From Acinetobacter modestus (GTDB lineage Bacteria; Pseudomonadota; Gammaproteobacteria; Pseudomonadales; Moraxellaceae), in contig NZ_BMDV01000002.1 of assembly GCF_014636095.1 (NCBI RefSeq), positions 186,001 to 250,000 on the forward strand: 64,000 nucleotides of DNA, in the 5' to 3' direction. Positions 27,016 through 35,980 of the stretch are shown here, in pieces (the first letter of the stretch is position 1; the number at the start of each line of letters is the position of its first letter). The notes below the pieces were generated by a model that was given only the letters and a program-made list of their open reading frames with translations, made no database searches and was not told the DNA's origin. The translations under genes and the position numbers were made by a program.

Positions 27016-28095
27016 ATGCGTGCTTATAATTTCTGCGCTGGTCCTGCTGCATTACCTACTGCCGTTTTAGAGAAAGCTCAACAAGAAATGTTGGATTGGC
27101 AAGGTAAAGGTTTGTCGATCATGGAAATGAGTCATCGTAGTAGTGACTATGTTGCTGTCGCTGAAAAAGCTGAAGCGGATTTGCGTAAGCTCATGAACAT
27201 TCCTGAGAACTATAAAGTATTGTTCTTACAAGGTGGAGCATCGCTTCAATTTTCAGCAATTCCTTTAAACTTGCTCGGCAAGAATGCGAAAGCTGATTAT
27301 ATTCATACTGGTATTTGGTCTGAAAAAGCGTTGAAAGAAGCAAAACGTTATGGGGACATCAATGTAATTGAAGCGGGTACGCTCATTGATGGGAAACACG
27401 CCATTACTGAGCAAAGTACTTGGAATCTTTCAAATGATGCGGCTTATGTGCATTATGCGGATAATGAAACGATTGGTGGTCTACAATTTGCAGGTGTACC
27501 AGACGTTAATACGCCGTTGGTATGTGACTTTTCTTCAAGCATTTTGTCTGCGCCATTAGATGTAAGTAAATTCGGTTTAATTTATGCTGGGGCACAAAAG
27601 AATATTGGTCCAGCAGGTTTAACGATCGTTATTGTGCGTGATGATTTATTAGATCAAGCAAAACCTGAAATTCCAAGCATTTTGAAATATTCAGATCAGG
27701 CAAAAAATGATTCAATGGTAAATACGCCTGCAACTTATGCTTGGTATTTGTCTGGTTTAGTATTTGAATGGTTACTTGAACAAGGCGGCGTAGACGCAAT
27801 GTATAAAGTAAACCAAGAAAAAGCAAAATTGCTTTATGGATATATTGATTCTAGTGATTTTTATAATAATCCAATCGCAATTCCAAATCGTTCAATCATG
27901 AATGTACCATTTACACTTGCAGATGAAGCACTTGAAAAAACTTTCTTGAAAGAAGCTGAGCAAAGCCATTTGCTTAACTTAGCAGGTCATCGCTCTGTGG
28001 GTGGTATGCGTGCAAGTATTTACAATGCTGTGCCTTTAGACGGTGTACAAGCATTGGTTAATTTCATGGACGAGTTTGCAAAACGTCACGGTTAA
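27016..28095 (+). CDS. serC: Phosphoserine aminotransferase
   Basis: 359 residues from ATG 27016, with AAGGGA in front. It makes phosphoserine from 3-phosphohydroxypyruvate for serine synthesis and also serves pyridoxal phosphate synthesis. MRAYNFCAGPAALPTAVLE is the family start, GGASLQFSAIP binds the cofactor phosphate, and AGAQKNIGPAG has the PLP lysine. The C-terminus ends GGMRASIYNAVPLDGVQAL. An in-frame upstream TTG has no ribosome binding site. Single gene with terminator. Confidence 0.96.
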   Translation: MRAYNFCAGPAALPTAVLEKAQQEMLDWQGKGLSIMEMSHRSSDYVAVAEKAEADLRKLMNIPENYKVLFLQGGASLQFSAIPLNLLGKNAKADYIHTGIWSEKALKEAKRYGDINVIEAGTLIDGKHAITEQSTWNLSNDAAYVHYADNETIGGLQFAGVPDVNTPLVCDFSSSILSAPLDVSKFGLIYAGAQKNIGPAGLTIVIVRDDLLDQAKPEIPSILKYSDQAKNDSMVNTPATYAWYLSGLVFEWLLEQGGVDAMYKVNQEKAKLLYGYIDSSDFYNNPIAIPNRSIMNVPFTLADEALEKTFLKEAEQSHLLNLAGHRSVGGMRASIYNAVPLDGVQALVNFMDEFAKRHG

Positions 28096-28116
28096 GCAAT
28101 TTATCATCCATAAAAT

Positions 28117-28145
28117 AAAAGCCCTCATTAACGAGGGCTTTTTTA
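28117..28145. terminator. Terminator after serC, probably bidirectional
   Basis: AAAAGCCCTC, short loop, GAGGGCTTTT with T and A runs on both sides. On the other strand it can end the small gene that stops at 28169. Confidence 0.85.
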
Positions 28146-28168
28146 TTAATACAATTTAAATCTAAAAA

Positions 28169-28312
28169 TTAAAATAAGCCAATTTGATGAAAAATGAGTG
28201 CTGCTAAAAACATACCAAGTAAAAAAAAGCAAAAAGCACCAATATCAAGTTTAAGACCTTGATCACTCGAATGAATCAAACTGGTGGTTGTCTGTTCTGG
28301 TATAATTTTCAT
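28169..28312 (-). CDS. 47-residue single-helix membrane protein (candidate)
   Basis: An open frame of 47 codons from ATG 28312 to TAA at 28169. It has a polar N-terminus (MKIIPEQTTTSLIHSSDQGL) and one hydrophobic helix (IGAFCFFLLGMFLAALIF), then HQIGLF. It lies 36 bases after the stop of the hypothetical gene upstream, and a terminator follows 24 bases on. The ribosome binding site is weak (TCTAGGCG). Function unknown. The amphipathic layout favours a real gene, but length alone does not. Confidence 0.4.
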   Translation of the reverse strand: MKIIPEQTTTSLIHSSDQGLKLDIGAFCFFLLGMFLAALIFHQIGLF

Positions 28313-28348
28313 TAGAACGCCTAGAAATGCTATTTATGTGATTTTTTG

Positions 28349-29287
28349 TCACTTTATACCAGTTTTAGCATAAATATTCGCCTGAATCCATAGGTTGCCG
28401 CGAATATATTCGCCAATGTTAAAGTTTTTATACAAATCATTTTTTGTTGCAATTCGAATTAAAATTGCAGGTAAATCATCTTCTAAAACTAAAGTCACAT
28501 CATACAACGTATATTCATCTTGCATAAATTGCATGGTTGTTTTGCCAACGATATTACCTTGGAACCAAGCTTCATCTTCTTGACCTAATGTTTCACCATA
28601 CAAATATGCCACCATTTTAGAAAAATCAACGGTTACAGGTTCGTGATCTTCAGGTGTTTGTGGTTGCCAGTCGTTAATCAGCTCTTGTAAGTTTTCTGGT
28701 GCAACACCATTATGTTCAGCCAAAATAGCATTTAAAGCACGGTGATGTTTAATCGATGCAGGGTCATCAACAATGATTTTCTCATTTTCAGCAACTGATT
28801 CTAATTCATATGCCCAAGCATTAAATTGAACTTGATAAGTTTGATTTTGATCATATTGGCAGTTATTAACACTAAATAAATTATCAAATGCATAAATAAC
28901 CGTATTTTTATTTAAACTCAGACGTAATACTGCTTGAGTTGCAGAATCACAAGTAATAATACGTTCAATTTGTGCATCATATTTATATGGGCTTTCAAAA
29001 CTTGGGAATGCTGTTTTTAATGCGCGTGGTTTTTGATTTTCAACCGCAATAATTTGATTGATTGAAATAGACTGACCCTTTGGCCCTTGAATCAACCAAA
29101 ATGATTGATCCATGTCTTGTTCATCTTCACATAAGCCCATAGGCATCACTGGAGCATCAAGTGCCAATCCTAACCATTTGGGAACATCTGTTTCAGGTGT
29201 ATCAGTCAATAGGTTCCAATGCTCAACATGATTACCGAAATTTTGATCTTGAATTTTAATAGTTTCAGGACTGTTTTGATTTTTCAT
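28349..29287 (-). CDS. Hypothetical protein, cytoplasmic
   Basis: 312 residues from ATG 29287; an in-frame TTG at 29350 would add 21 residues. No signal peptide or membrane helix. The protein is acidic, rich in Asp, Glu, Gln and Asn, with a middle region of beta-like strands (TQAVLRLSLNKNTVIYAFDN) and a conserved-looking end (YIRGNLWIQANIYAK). I do not recognise a family. It is followed by a small membrane-protein frame on the same strand. Confidence 0.6.
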   Translation of the reverse strand: MKNQNSPETIKIQDQNFGNHVEHWNLLTDTPETDVPKWLGLALDAPVMPMGLCEDEQDMDQSFWLIQGPKGQSISINQIIAVENQKPRALKTAFPSFESPYKYDAQIERIITCDSATQAVLRLSLNKNTVIYAFDNLFSVNNCQYDQNQTYQVQFNAWAYELESVAENEKIIVDDPASIKHHRALNAILAEHNGVAPENLQELINDWQPQTPEDHEPVTVDFSKMVAYLYGETLGQEDEAWFQGNIVGKTTMQFMQDEYTLYDVTLVLEDDLPAILIRIATKNDLYKNFNIGEYIRGNLWIQANIYAKTGIK

Positions 29288-29508
29288 AAAGCGTGATGCT
29301 AAAAAGATTGAACTTATTCTATTAAATCGAGGGTAACATCCATTTTTCAAGTCTGGATATGTAATTCATTAAAAATTAATTCAAATTTCTGTTTTTGATC
29401 TCAAATCTAATCAATGAAATGGATAACAGCAATTAGTCGAATGATGCTAACTCTACTTTTACCGTAATCTGCTACACTATATTTTTATTTTTATGAGCTT
29501 GTGCCAAC

Positions 29509-29979
29509 GTGCTGCCATTTAAATTATGGGTAGATGCGGATGCTTTACCTAAAATTTTACGTGAAGTGATTTTACGTGCGTCTGATCGTTATCAGTTAGA
29601 AGTTACCTTTGTCGCCAATCAGAATGTTGGGATTACGCCATCTCTACGGATTAATTCGATTCAGGTGATGAGTGGGGCAGATCAAGCAGACAAAGAAATC
29701 ATTGAGCGTATGCATGAAAATGATATTGTGATAACACAAGATATTCCGCTTGCAGCACAAGTAATTGAAAAAGGCGGCATTGCAATTCATCCTCGGGGTG
29801 AAATTTATACGGTTGCAAATGTTAAAGCACGTTTGCATTTACGTGATTTTATGGATACTTTGCGTGGAGCTGGTGTCCAAACAGGTGGTCCACCACCTAT
29901 TTCTGAACGTGATAAACGTGAATTCTCAAGCTCTTTAGATCAAACTATTTTCAAACAAAAACGCAAAACCGCTTCTTGA
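29509..29979 (+). CDS. UPF0178 family protein (YaiI-like)
   Basis: 156 residues starting at GTG 29509. [47 protein letters not shown] and [19 protein letters not shown] match E. coli YaiI across the whole length. The DxD pair near the N-terminus and later Asp residues suggest a PIN-like nuclease fold, which is an inference. It is followed after 7 bases by a permease gene, so the two may share a transcript. Confidence 0.85.
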   Translation: MLPFKLWVDADALPKILREVILRASDRYQLEVTFVANQNVGITPSLRINSIQVMSGADQADKEIIERMHENDIVITQDIPLAAQVIEKGGIAIHPRGEIYTVANVKARLHLRDFMDTLRGAGVQTGGPPPISERDKREFSSSLDQTIFKQKRKTAS

Positions 29980-29986
29980 GCTAAAT

Positions 29987-30880
29987 ATGCCTTCACGAAT
30001 CAACTTAGTACTGACGTATGGATTATTAGTATTCATTTGGGCAACCACGCCATTGGCAATTGTTTGGAGTGTTGCTGATTTACATCCTATGTGGGCTTTG
30101 GTATTGCGCTTTTTTATTGCCTTACCTTTGGCTGTTAGCGTGCTATTGCTATTAAAGGTTAAATTCCCGATTCATAAAATTGCGTTATCAAGTTATGTAG
30201 CTGGTTCATTAAGCTTAATCGGTTCGCAAATATTTACCTACGCAGCAACACCTTATTTAAGTTCTGGGTTGATTGCATTGATGTTTGGCTTAGCTCCGAT
30301 CATGGCTGGGCTGATTGGAAGATTTGGTTTTCAACAAAAGTTAGCGAGTTTACAGTGGTTGGGGATGGTAACCTCAATTATTGGATTAGCGATGATTTGT
30401 CTGAGTGGAAGTCAAAAGCATGTGCAGCCGATAGGTATTGTTTTAATGCTGATGAGTGTTTTTGCATATTCACTTTCTATTTTTCTGGTGAAAAAAATCA
30501 ATGCGAATGTGCAACCGATGGCTCAAGCAACCGGTTCAATTCTAGTTTCAACAATCTTAGCCATATTATTACTACCTTGGATTTGGCAACATGCACCAAC
30601 GCACTTTCCTTCGCCGAAATCATTGTTAGCGTTGACTTATACTGTTGTAATGGCTTCATTAATTGCGATGTTTTGTTATTTCAAGTTGGTACAAAATTTG
30701 AAAGCCACCACTTTGTCACTGACGACGGTGATGACCCCAATGTTGGCAATACTCATAGGCGCTTACCTCAATCATGAACAGTTGTCTGCACAGGTTTTTG
30801 TTGGGGCAAGCATCATTCTATTAGGTTTGTGTCTTTACTTTTATAAAGATTTTAATACCTATCGCCGTTTGAAAATATGA
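29987..30880 (+). CDS. EamA/DMT-superfamily transporter
   Basis: 297 residues, ten hydrophobic segments in two EamA repeats (first from GLLVFIWATTPLAIVW, second from MLMSVFAYSLSIFLVKK). These carriers usually export amino acids or metabolites; substrate unknown. Start ATG 29987 is 7 bases after the UPF0178 stop. Its stop codon lies inside a palindrome shared with the converging PilZ gene. Confidence 0.84.
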   Translation: MPSRINLVLTYGLLVFIWATTPLAIVWSVADLHPMWALVLRFFIALPLAVSVLLLLKVKFPIHKIALSSYVAGSLSLIGSQIFTYAATPYLSSGLIALMFGLAPIMAGLIGRFGFQQKLASLQWLGMVTSIIGLAMICLSGSQKHVQPIGIVLMLMSVFAYSLSIFLVKKINANVQPMAQATGSILVSTILAILLLPWIWQHAPTHFPSPKSLLALTYTVVMASLIAMFCYFKLVQNLKATTLSLTTVMTPMLAILIGAYLNHEQLSAQVFVGASIILLGLCLYFYKDFNTYRRLKI

Positions 30881-30899
30881 AAACGACGTTTTCATATTT
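30873..30899. terminator. Palindromic terminator spanning both stop codons
   Basis: AAATATGAAAACG and CGTTTTCATATTT are exact inverted repeats around a single A. The TGA of the transporter gene and the TAA of the PilZ gene lie inside the stem. Confidence 0.7.
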
Positions 30900-31485
30900 A
30901 ATTTGGGTTGCTCTCAGTTTGTTGTGAATCTTGAATACTTTCCGCTAATTTGGCACGATCTTGTGGATTAAGGGTAATGAAATAAGCACCAATACGGAAT
31001 TTACCTTGTTCATCTGCTGAGCTGTAAGCAACTTGAGCAGTTGCTGCGATATGAAAGTAGTTTTCAGGATGACTCAACGTAATATGAATATAGGTTCCTT
31101 CATTAAGATCTTGTGAGCTGAAGAAGCTCAAGCCATTCTCGGAAAAGTTAACTTGTTCAGGTACTGGTAGTAGGGATTGCACGATATTGTCGTAAAAAGA
31201 ACCAGTAATCAGATTCAATTTTTGATTGAAAAGGGATAATATGCGAGCAATTTGTTGATCTTTTTCATTTAATTGTTCTAATTCGTAGCGAAATGCATGA
31301 TCAAATTGATCTAATTCAGCAAGTAGTAGAAAATAGCGTGGCAATACAAAGTGAGAATCATAAGGATCATTCAGCGCAACGTCGTCAGGAATGACTTGAT
31401 AGTTGATTCTTAACACAGCATCAATACGAGACATCACTCGACGTTCAGAGTTGTCCTCAACAAGCTGATGTTGTGAATTTTCCAT
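30898..31485 (-). CDS. PilZ-domain-like protein
   Basis: 195 residues. The N-terminal ~120 residues are helical, with RRVMSRIDAVLRINYQVIP near the start. The C-terminal ~90 residues look like a PilZ barrel: VNFSENGLSFFSSQDLNEGTYIHITL, FHIAATAQVAYSS and KFRIGAYFITLNPQDRAKL. The RxxxR of the c-di-GMP switch is present only in weak form (RRVMSR near the N-terminus), so binding is uncertain. Good ribosome binding site GAGGTGAT. It diverges from the LolC/E gene with only 25 bases between starts. Confidence 0.72.
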   Translation of the reverse strand: MENSQHQLVEDNSERRVMSRIDAVLRINYQVIPDDVALNDPYDSHFVLPRYFLLLAELDQFDHAFRYELEQLNEKDQQIARILSLFNQKLNLITGSFYDNIVQSLLPVPEQVNFSENGLSFFSSQDLNEGTYIHITLSHPENYFHIAATAQVAYSSADEQGKFRIGAYFITLNPQDRAKLAESIQDSQQTESNPN

Positions 31486-31510
31486 AATAAATCACCTCGG
31501 ACTAGATGGT

Positions 31511-32746
31511 ATGTTTAAGCCAATTTCGCTGTATATAGGGTTGAGATACACTCGTGCTCGGCGAAGTAATCATTTTATTTCTTTTATTGCCTTGGTTTCC
31601 ATGATTGGTTTAACCCTTGGCGTTGCTGTCCTTATTACAGTACTGTCTGTTATGAACGGGTTTGATCGTGAATTAAAAAATCGTGTTCTAGGGATGGTTC
31701 CACAAGCAACAGTTTCTTCTACTCAAATTTTAACAGATTGGCCTGAGCTTGTAAAAAGAGTTGAGCATCATCCGCATGTTACTGGCGTTGCACCTTTTAC
31801 CCAATTACAAGGGATGTTGACAGCGCAGGGGCAGGTTGCTGGGATTATGGTGACAGGAATTGAACCTGAATATGAGAAGAAGGTTTCAATTATCCAAAAC
31901 CATATGGTCTCAGGTGATTTAAATGCTTTGAAGAAAGGCGAGTTTGGTATTGTTCTAGGCAAGGACATGACCGATGCACTTGGTCTTGGTTTAAATGACA
32001 ATGTCACCTTAGTTCTGCCTGAAGCAACACCATCACCAGCAGGTGTTGTGCCACGCTTTAAACGTTTTAAAGTCGTTGGGATTTTTAGTGTAGGTGCAGA
32101 AGTTGATTCGATGGTGGGTTATATCGCCTTAAATGATGCATCAACATTATTGCGTTTACCTGATGGTGCACAAGGTGTACGGTTAAAGTTAGATGATATT
32201 TTTGCCGCACCATCGGTTGCAGATGATATCGTGAAACAGTTACCAAGTAATTTCTATGCATCGAATTGGACGTATACGCACGGTAATCTTTTCAATGCGA
32301 TTCAGATGGAAAAAACCTTAGTGGGTTTACTTCTTGTTCTGATTATTGTGGTTGCTGCATTTAATATCGTTTCATCTTTAGTAATGGTCGTAACAGATAA
32401 AAAATCTGATATTGCGATTCTGCGAACTCTAGGTGCTTCACCGTCCATGATCACTAAAATTTTTATGGTACAAGGCACAGTGATTGGTGTCATTGGAACG
32501 ATTGCAGGAACAGTGTTAGGTGTAACTTTAGCATTGACCATAAGTGATATTATTTCTTGGTTCAATACTGCTCTAGGTTTGAACTTGTTTGATGCCTATT
32601 TTGTTCACTATCTGCCTTCATATCTCAGATGGCAAGATGTTACGGTGATTGTTACTGTTTCATTATTGATGAGTTTTTTGGCGACAATTTATCCTGCATT
32701 ACGTGCAGCCAAAGTTCAACCTGCTGAGGCATTACGTTATGAGTAA
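31511..32746 (+). CDS. Lipoprotein-releasing ABC transporter permease, LolC/E type (LolF-like)
   Basis: 411 residues. One N-terminal helix (FISFIALVSMIGLTLGVAVL), a large periplasmic domain, then three C-terminal helices. SVMNGFDRELKNRVLGMVPQA matches the LolC/LolE family. The complex extracts mature lipoproteins from the inner membrane and hands them to LolA. Only one permease gene is present beside lolD, which fits the LolDF arrangement in which one LolF forms a homodimer. The stop overlaps the lolD start by eight bases. Confidence 0.88.
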   Translation: MFKPISLYIGLRYTRARRSNHFISFIALVSMIGLTLGVAVLITVLSVMNGFDRELKNRVLGMVPQATVSSTQILTDWPELVKRVEHHPHVTGVAPFTQLQGMLTAQGQVAGIMVTGIEPEYEKKVSIIQNHMVSGDLNALKKGEFGIVLGKDMTDALGLGLNDNVTLVLPEATPSPAGVVPRFKRFKVVGIFSVGAEVDSMVGYIALNDASTLLRLPDGAQGVRLKLDDIFAAPSVADDIVKQLPSNFYASNWTYTHGNLFNAIQMEKTLVGLLLVLIIVVAAFNIVSSLVMVVTDKKSDIAILRTLGASPSMITKIFMVQGTVIGVIGTIAGTVLGVTLALTISDIISWFNTALGLNLFDAYFVHYLPSYLRWQDVTVIVTVSLLMSFLATIYPALRAAKVQPAEALRYE

Positions 32747-33425
32747 GATCGTCTTAGAAGCCAAAGATATTTATAAACATTTTGATGATGGTAAAAGCAA
32801 AGTTGAAGTGATTAAAGGTTTATCTCTTCAAGTAAAAGCAGGCGAGTTTGTTTCCATTGTCGGTTCTAGTGGTTCAGGTAAAAGTACGTTATTACATGCG
32901 CTTGGTGGCCTAGAGCAACCTTCGCAAGGTCAAGTTTTTTTACAAGGACAGCGTTTTGATAATTTAGGCGAAGCAGAGCGTGGTTATAAGCGTAATCAAT
33001 ATCTAGGTTTCGTTTATCAATTTCACCATTTGTTACCTGAGTTTTCTGCTTTAGAAAATGTAGCCATGCCATTGATGCTACGTAGTGAAAGTAATTATAA
33101 GGATGTTAAAAGACAAGCAGAATACCTACTTGATCGTGTCGGTTTATCGCATCGTTTAGATCATAAACCAGGTGAATTATCGGGTGGTGAGCGTCAACGT
33201 GTGGCTTTGGCGCGTGCATTAGTGACGAAACCTGCAGTTGTATTAGCAGATGAACCAACTGGTAATTTAGATCGGAAAACAGCATTAAGTATTTTTGAAT
33301 TGCTGACTGATCTCAAAAAAGAGCTGAATATGGCGATGTTAATTGTGACTCATGATGAGCAATTGGCTCAATCAGCAGATTCGATTTTGCATATGCAAGA
33401 TGGTTTATGGATTGATCCAAAATAA
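32739..33425 (+). CDS. lolD: Lipoprotein-releasing ABC transporter ATPase LolD
   Basis: 228 residues from ATG 32739, within the end of the permease gene. Walker A GSSGSGKST, Q-loop YQFHHLLPEFSALENV, signature LSGGERQRVALARAL, Walker B VVLADEPTGNLD and the H-loop THD are all intact. It powers lipoprotein release to LolA. Upstream in-frame codons lie inside the permease gene and were not used. A terminator closes the operon. Confidence 0.93.
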   Translation: MSKIVLEAKDIYKHFDDGKSKVEVIKGLSLQVKAGEFVSIVGSSGSGKSTLLHALGGLEQPSQGQVFLQGQRFDNLGEAERGYKRNQYLGFVYQFHHLLPEFSALENVAMPLMLRSESNYKDVKRQAEYLLDRVGLSHRLDHKPGELSGGERQRVALARALVTKPAVVLADEPTGNLDRKTALSIFELLTDLKKELNMAMLIVTHDEQLAQSADSILHMQDGLWIDPK

Positions 33426-33447
33426 TTTATTTTGTTTAATGTCTTGT

Positions 33448-33476
33448 TAAAGCCCTGAAAACGGGCTTTAATTTTG
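33448..33476 (+). terminator. Terminator after lolD
   Basis: TAAAGCCC, seven-base loop, GGGCTTTA, then ATTTTG: a moderate terminator. Confidence 0.7.
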
Positions 33477-33512
33477 CGCTCAGAAAAAACAAAAACTTAA
33501 TTAAAAAATTAC

Positions 33513-35939
33513 ATGTTAAAAATTATTTTATTGGGCTGGATTGCTGGTATTGCAGTCATGGGATTTCATCTTGATTTTATTGAGCTGACATGGTGGATTT
33601 GGTTGGCTATTGCAATCCTGATCTTTAGCTTTGGCATATACAAGAAAGAATCCTATTTTTATCGACCTTTTTATAAAGCACTTATTTTACTCAGTGCAAG
33701 CTGGGGATTGTTTACAATAGGATATCATTTTGCAGATTCCGCATTAGAACAAAGACTGCAATTAAAAGAGTTTCAATCACAATCCTATGAAGCAATTGTT
33801 TATATTAAAAGCATAGATGAATTGAGTGATGATGGTCATAAACAAATCGCTGAAGTACTTAATCGACATAAGCAACCTGTTAACTGGTTACTTTATTTAA
33901 AACAAGACAAATATCAGTTAAATCAGAAGCAAAGCTTAGAGTTGGGGCATTATTATCGAGTTCATGGTCAAATTAAACCAGCGCATAGTTATGCTGTTGT
34001 GGGTGCATTTGATCAGGAAAAATGGTTTTTGCAGCAAAATATAATGTCTGCATTTTCAGTGCAGTCTATTCAACCTTTAAGCTTTGATGAAATTTATCGT
34101 TTGGGTTATCAAGGGCATTTAAAGCAACAGCAAAGCATTTCTGCTAAATTTTTGTTAAGCGTTGAGATGAAACGCTTAGAATTTCGGCAGATGTTACAAG
34201 CATCTAACCTTCAGCACAAAGGTTTACTTTTAGCCTTGCTGACAGGTGACGAAAGCCTGTTATCCAACACAGTGAAACAACAATTTCAACAGCTTGGAAT
34301 CTCACATTTGTTAGCGATTTCTGGTCCACATGTGTTGATCTTCGCATTCATGTTGTCTTGGTTGATACAACGGCTCATACAGCGTTACTACCCACATCTA
34401 TACTTATGGCAGCCTAAACAAATTTTATTATTATTGCCATTTTTACTCAGTGTTTTGGTGTATGTGGCATTTGTTGGTTTTGAGATTCCAGCAATCAGAA
34501 CTTTATTGACTGCTTTGCTTGCAAGTATTTTTCTCTTCTTTCGTCAATCGATTCACCTATTTAGCTTATTGATCTATAGTGCCAGTGTATTATTGCTTTT
34601 TGATCCTTTTAGTATTCTATCCGCTGGTTTTTGGCTGTCATATGGTGCGTGTTTTATTCTACTTAGAGTTTATCAAACCATTGCGCAATTACCGCAAGAT
34701 CAGCCTATTACGTGGACTCAAAAAATATTTTTAGCTGCTAAAGCTTTGGTTGAATCGCAATCTAAGATCTTTATCGCCTTATTACCATTAGTCTTGATTT
34801 TCTTTCAGCAAGTTTCTTGGATTGCACCTGTAAGTAACTTAATTGCAATTCCTTTACTTGGCGGTGTCGTTGTGCCATTAGATATTCTGGCTGCATGTAT
34901 TTGGCTCATCATTCCTGCACTAGGGCAGTTTTTATTTCAAATTAATGATTTTGTATTATCTATATTGATGTCAATTTTAGACATCTTGCAAAATATTTCA
35001 CCGCATTTATATGGGGTAAGTTATACACCCTTAATGATGGTATCTTTAATCCTTGGTATGCTTATTTTATTTATGCCGAGGGGGACGATTCCTAAAGCTT
35101 GGGCATTGATTTGTTTTTTACCTATATGTATAGGTGTAAAGACTCAACCTACGGTTTTAAATATTTTAGATGTTGGACAAGGGCAAGCTGTATTTTTACA
35201 ACATCCCGAACAAATCTTCATGATTGATACAGGGGGCTCTTACAATGAAAATAAATTTAGTTTAGGAGAGCGGGTTGTTATTCCATTTATACGGCAACAA
35301 GGTGTACGCCACATCGACCATGTAATCTTATCTCATCTTGATCAAGACCATAGCGGTGCTTTTCCTATTATTCAAAAAAACTTTGAAATATCTCAAGTAC
35401 AGTCAAATGAATATGACCAAAAAATGCAGTTCAAAAATAATTTCTCATTTTGTCAACAAAGTCAGCATTGGTCCTATCAAAATCTAAAAGTTGAAATTCT
35501 ATCCCCTAAAGCAGATGAGCTTATTCATGCAAAGGATCAGCAAAATGAGTATTCCTGTGTGGTGTATTTGCAGTTTCTAAATGCCCAGCCTTATCAAAAC
35601 TTCTTAATCATGGGAGATGCAGGTTGGGAGGCTGAATATAAATTAATGCAACAATATCCCGATTTAAAAGTAGATGTTTTGATCTTGGGACATCACGGGA
35701 GTAAACATAGTTCTGCTTATGATTTTTTAGCGACTTTAAAACCTAAGCTTGCGATTGCCTCGGCAGGGTTTGATAATCGTTATGGTCATCCCAGTCAAGA
35801 GTTGAAAAATCGTCTACAGGCGCTACACATTCCATTATTAACTACGGTTCAAGCAGGAACAATTCGTTTTATTTTTGAAAATGGTCATGTTGAGCTCATA
35901 CAGCAAAGACAACAAATTAAATGGTTGGAAAGAAAATAG
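33513..35939 (+). CDS. comEC: DNA internalization competence protein ComEC/Rec2
   Basis: 808 residues. Two to three N-terminal helices and the periplasmic OB-like domain, then the ComEC permease core (GISHLLAISGPHVLIFAFMLSW, FEIPAIRTLLTALLASIFLFF), and a C-terminal metallo-beta-lactamase-like domain with LDVGQGQAVFLQHP, SHLDQDHSGAF and LGHHGSKHSSAYDF. It moves single-stranded DNA through the inner membrane during natural transformation. In many Acinetobacter it is needed for competence. It may start at ATG 33513, which has only a weak ribosome binding site. Confidence 0.92.
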   Translation: MLKIILLGWIAGIAVMGFHLDFIELTWWIWLAIAILIFSFGIYKKESYFYRPFYKALILLSASWGLFTIGYHFADSALEQRLQLKEFQSQSYEAIVYIKSIDELSDDGHKQIAEVLNRHKQPVNWLLYLKQDKYQLNQKQSLELGHYYRVHGQIKPAHSYAVVGAFDQEKWFLQQNIMSAFSVQSIQPLSFDEIYRLGYQGHLKQQQSISAKFLLSVEMKRLEFRQMLQASNLQHKGLLLALLTGDESLLSNTVKQQFQQLGISHLLAISGPHVLIFAFMLSWLIQRLIQRYYPHLYLWQPKQILLLLPFLLSVLVYVAFVGFEIPAIRTLLTALLASIFLFFRQSIHLFSLLIYSASVLLLFDPFSILSAGFWLSYGACFILLRVYQTIAQLPQDQPITWTQKIFLAAKALVESQSKIFIALLPLVLIFFQQVSWIAPVSNLIAIPLLGGVVVPLDILAACIWLIIPALGQFLFQINDFVLSILMSILDILQNISPHLYGVSYTPLMMVSLILGMLILFMPRGTIPKAWALICFLPICIGVKTQPTVLNILDVGQGQAVFLQHPEQIFMIDTGGSYNENKFSLGERVVIPFIRQQGVRHIDHVILSHLDQDHSGAFPIIQKNFEISQVQSNEYDQKMQFKNNFSFCQQSQHWSYQNLKVEILSPKADELIHAKDQQNEYSCVVYLQFLNAQPYQNFLIMGDAGWEAEYKLMQQYPDLKVDVLILGHHGSKHSSAYDFLATLKPKLAIASAGFDNRYGHPSQELKNRLQALHIPLLTTVQAGTIRFIFENGHVELIQQRQQIKWLERK

Positions 35940-35942
35940 CTT

Positions 35943-35973
35943 AAATATTGTAATATTTTCATATCACAATATT
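35943..35973. terminator. Hairpin between converging comEC and acyltransferase genes
   Basis: AAATATTGT and ACAATATTT form a nine-bp AT-rich stem. A likely weak bidirectional terminator. Confidence 0.5.
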
Positions 35974-35980
35974 TATAGGA

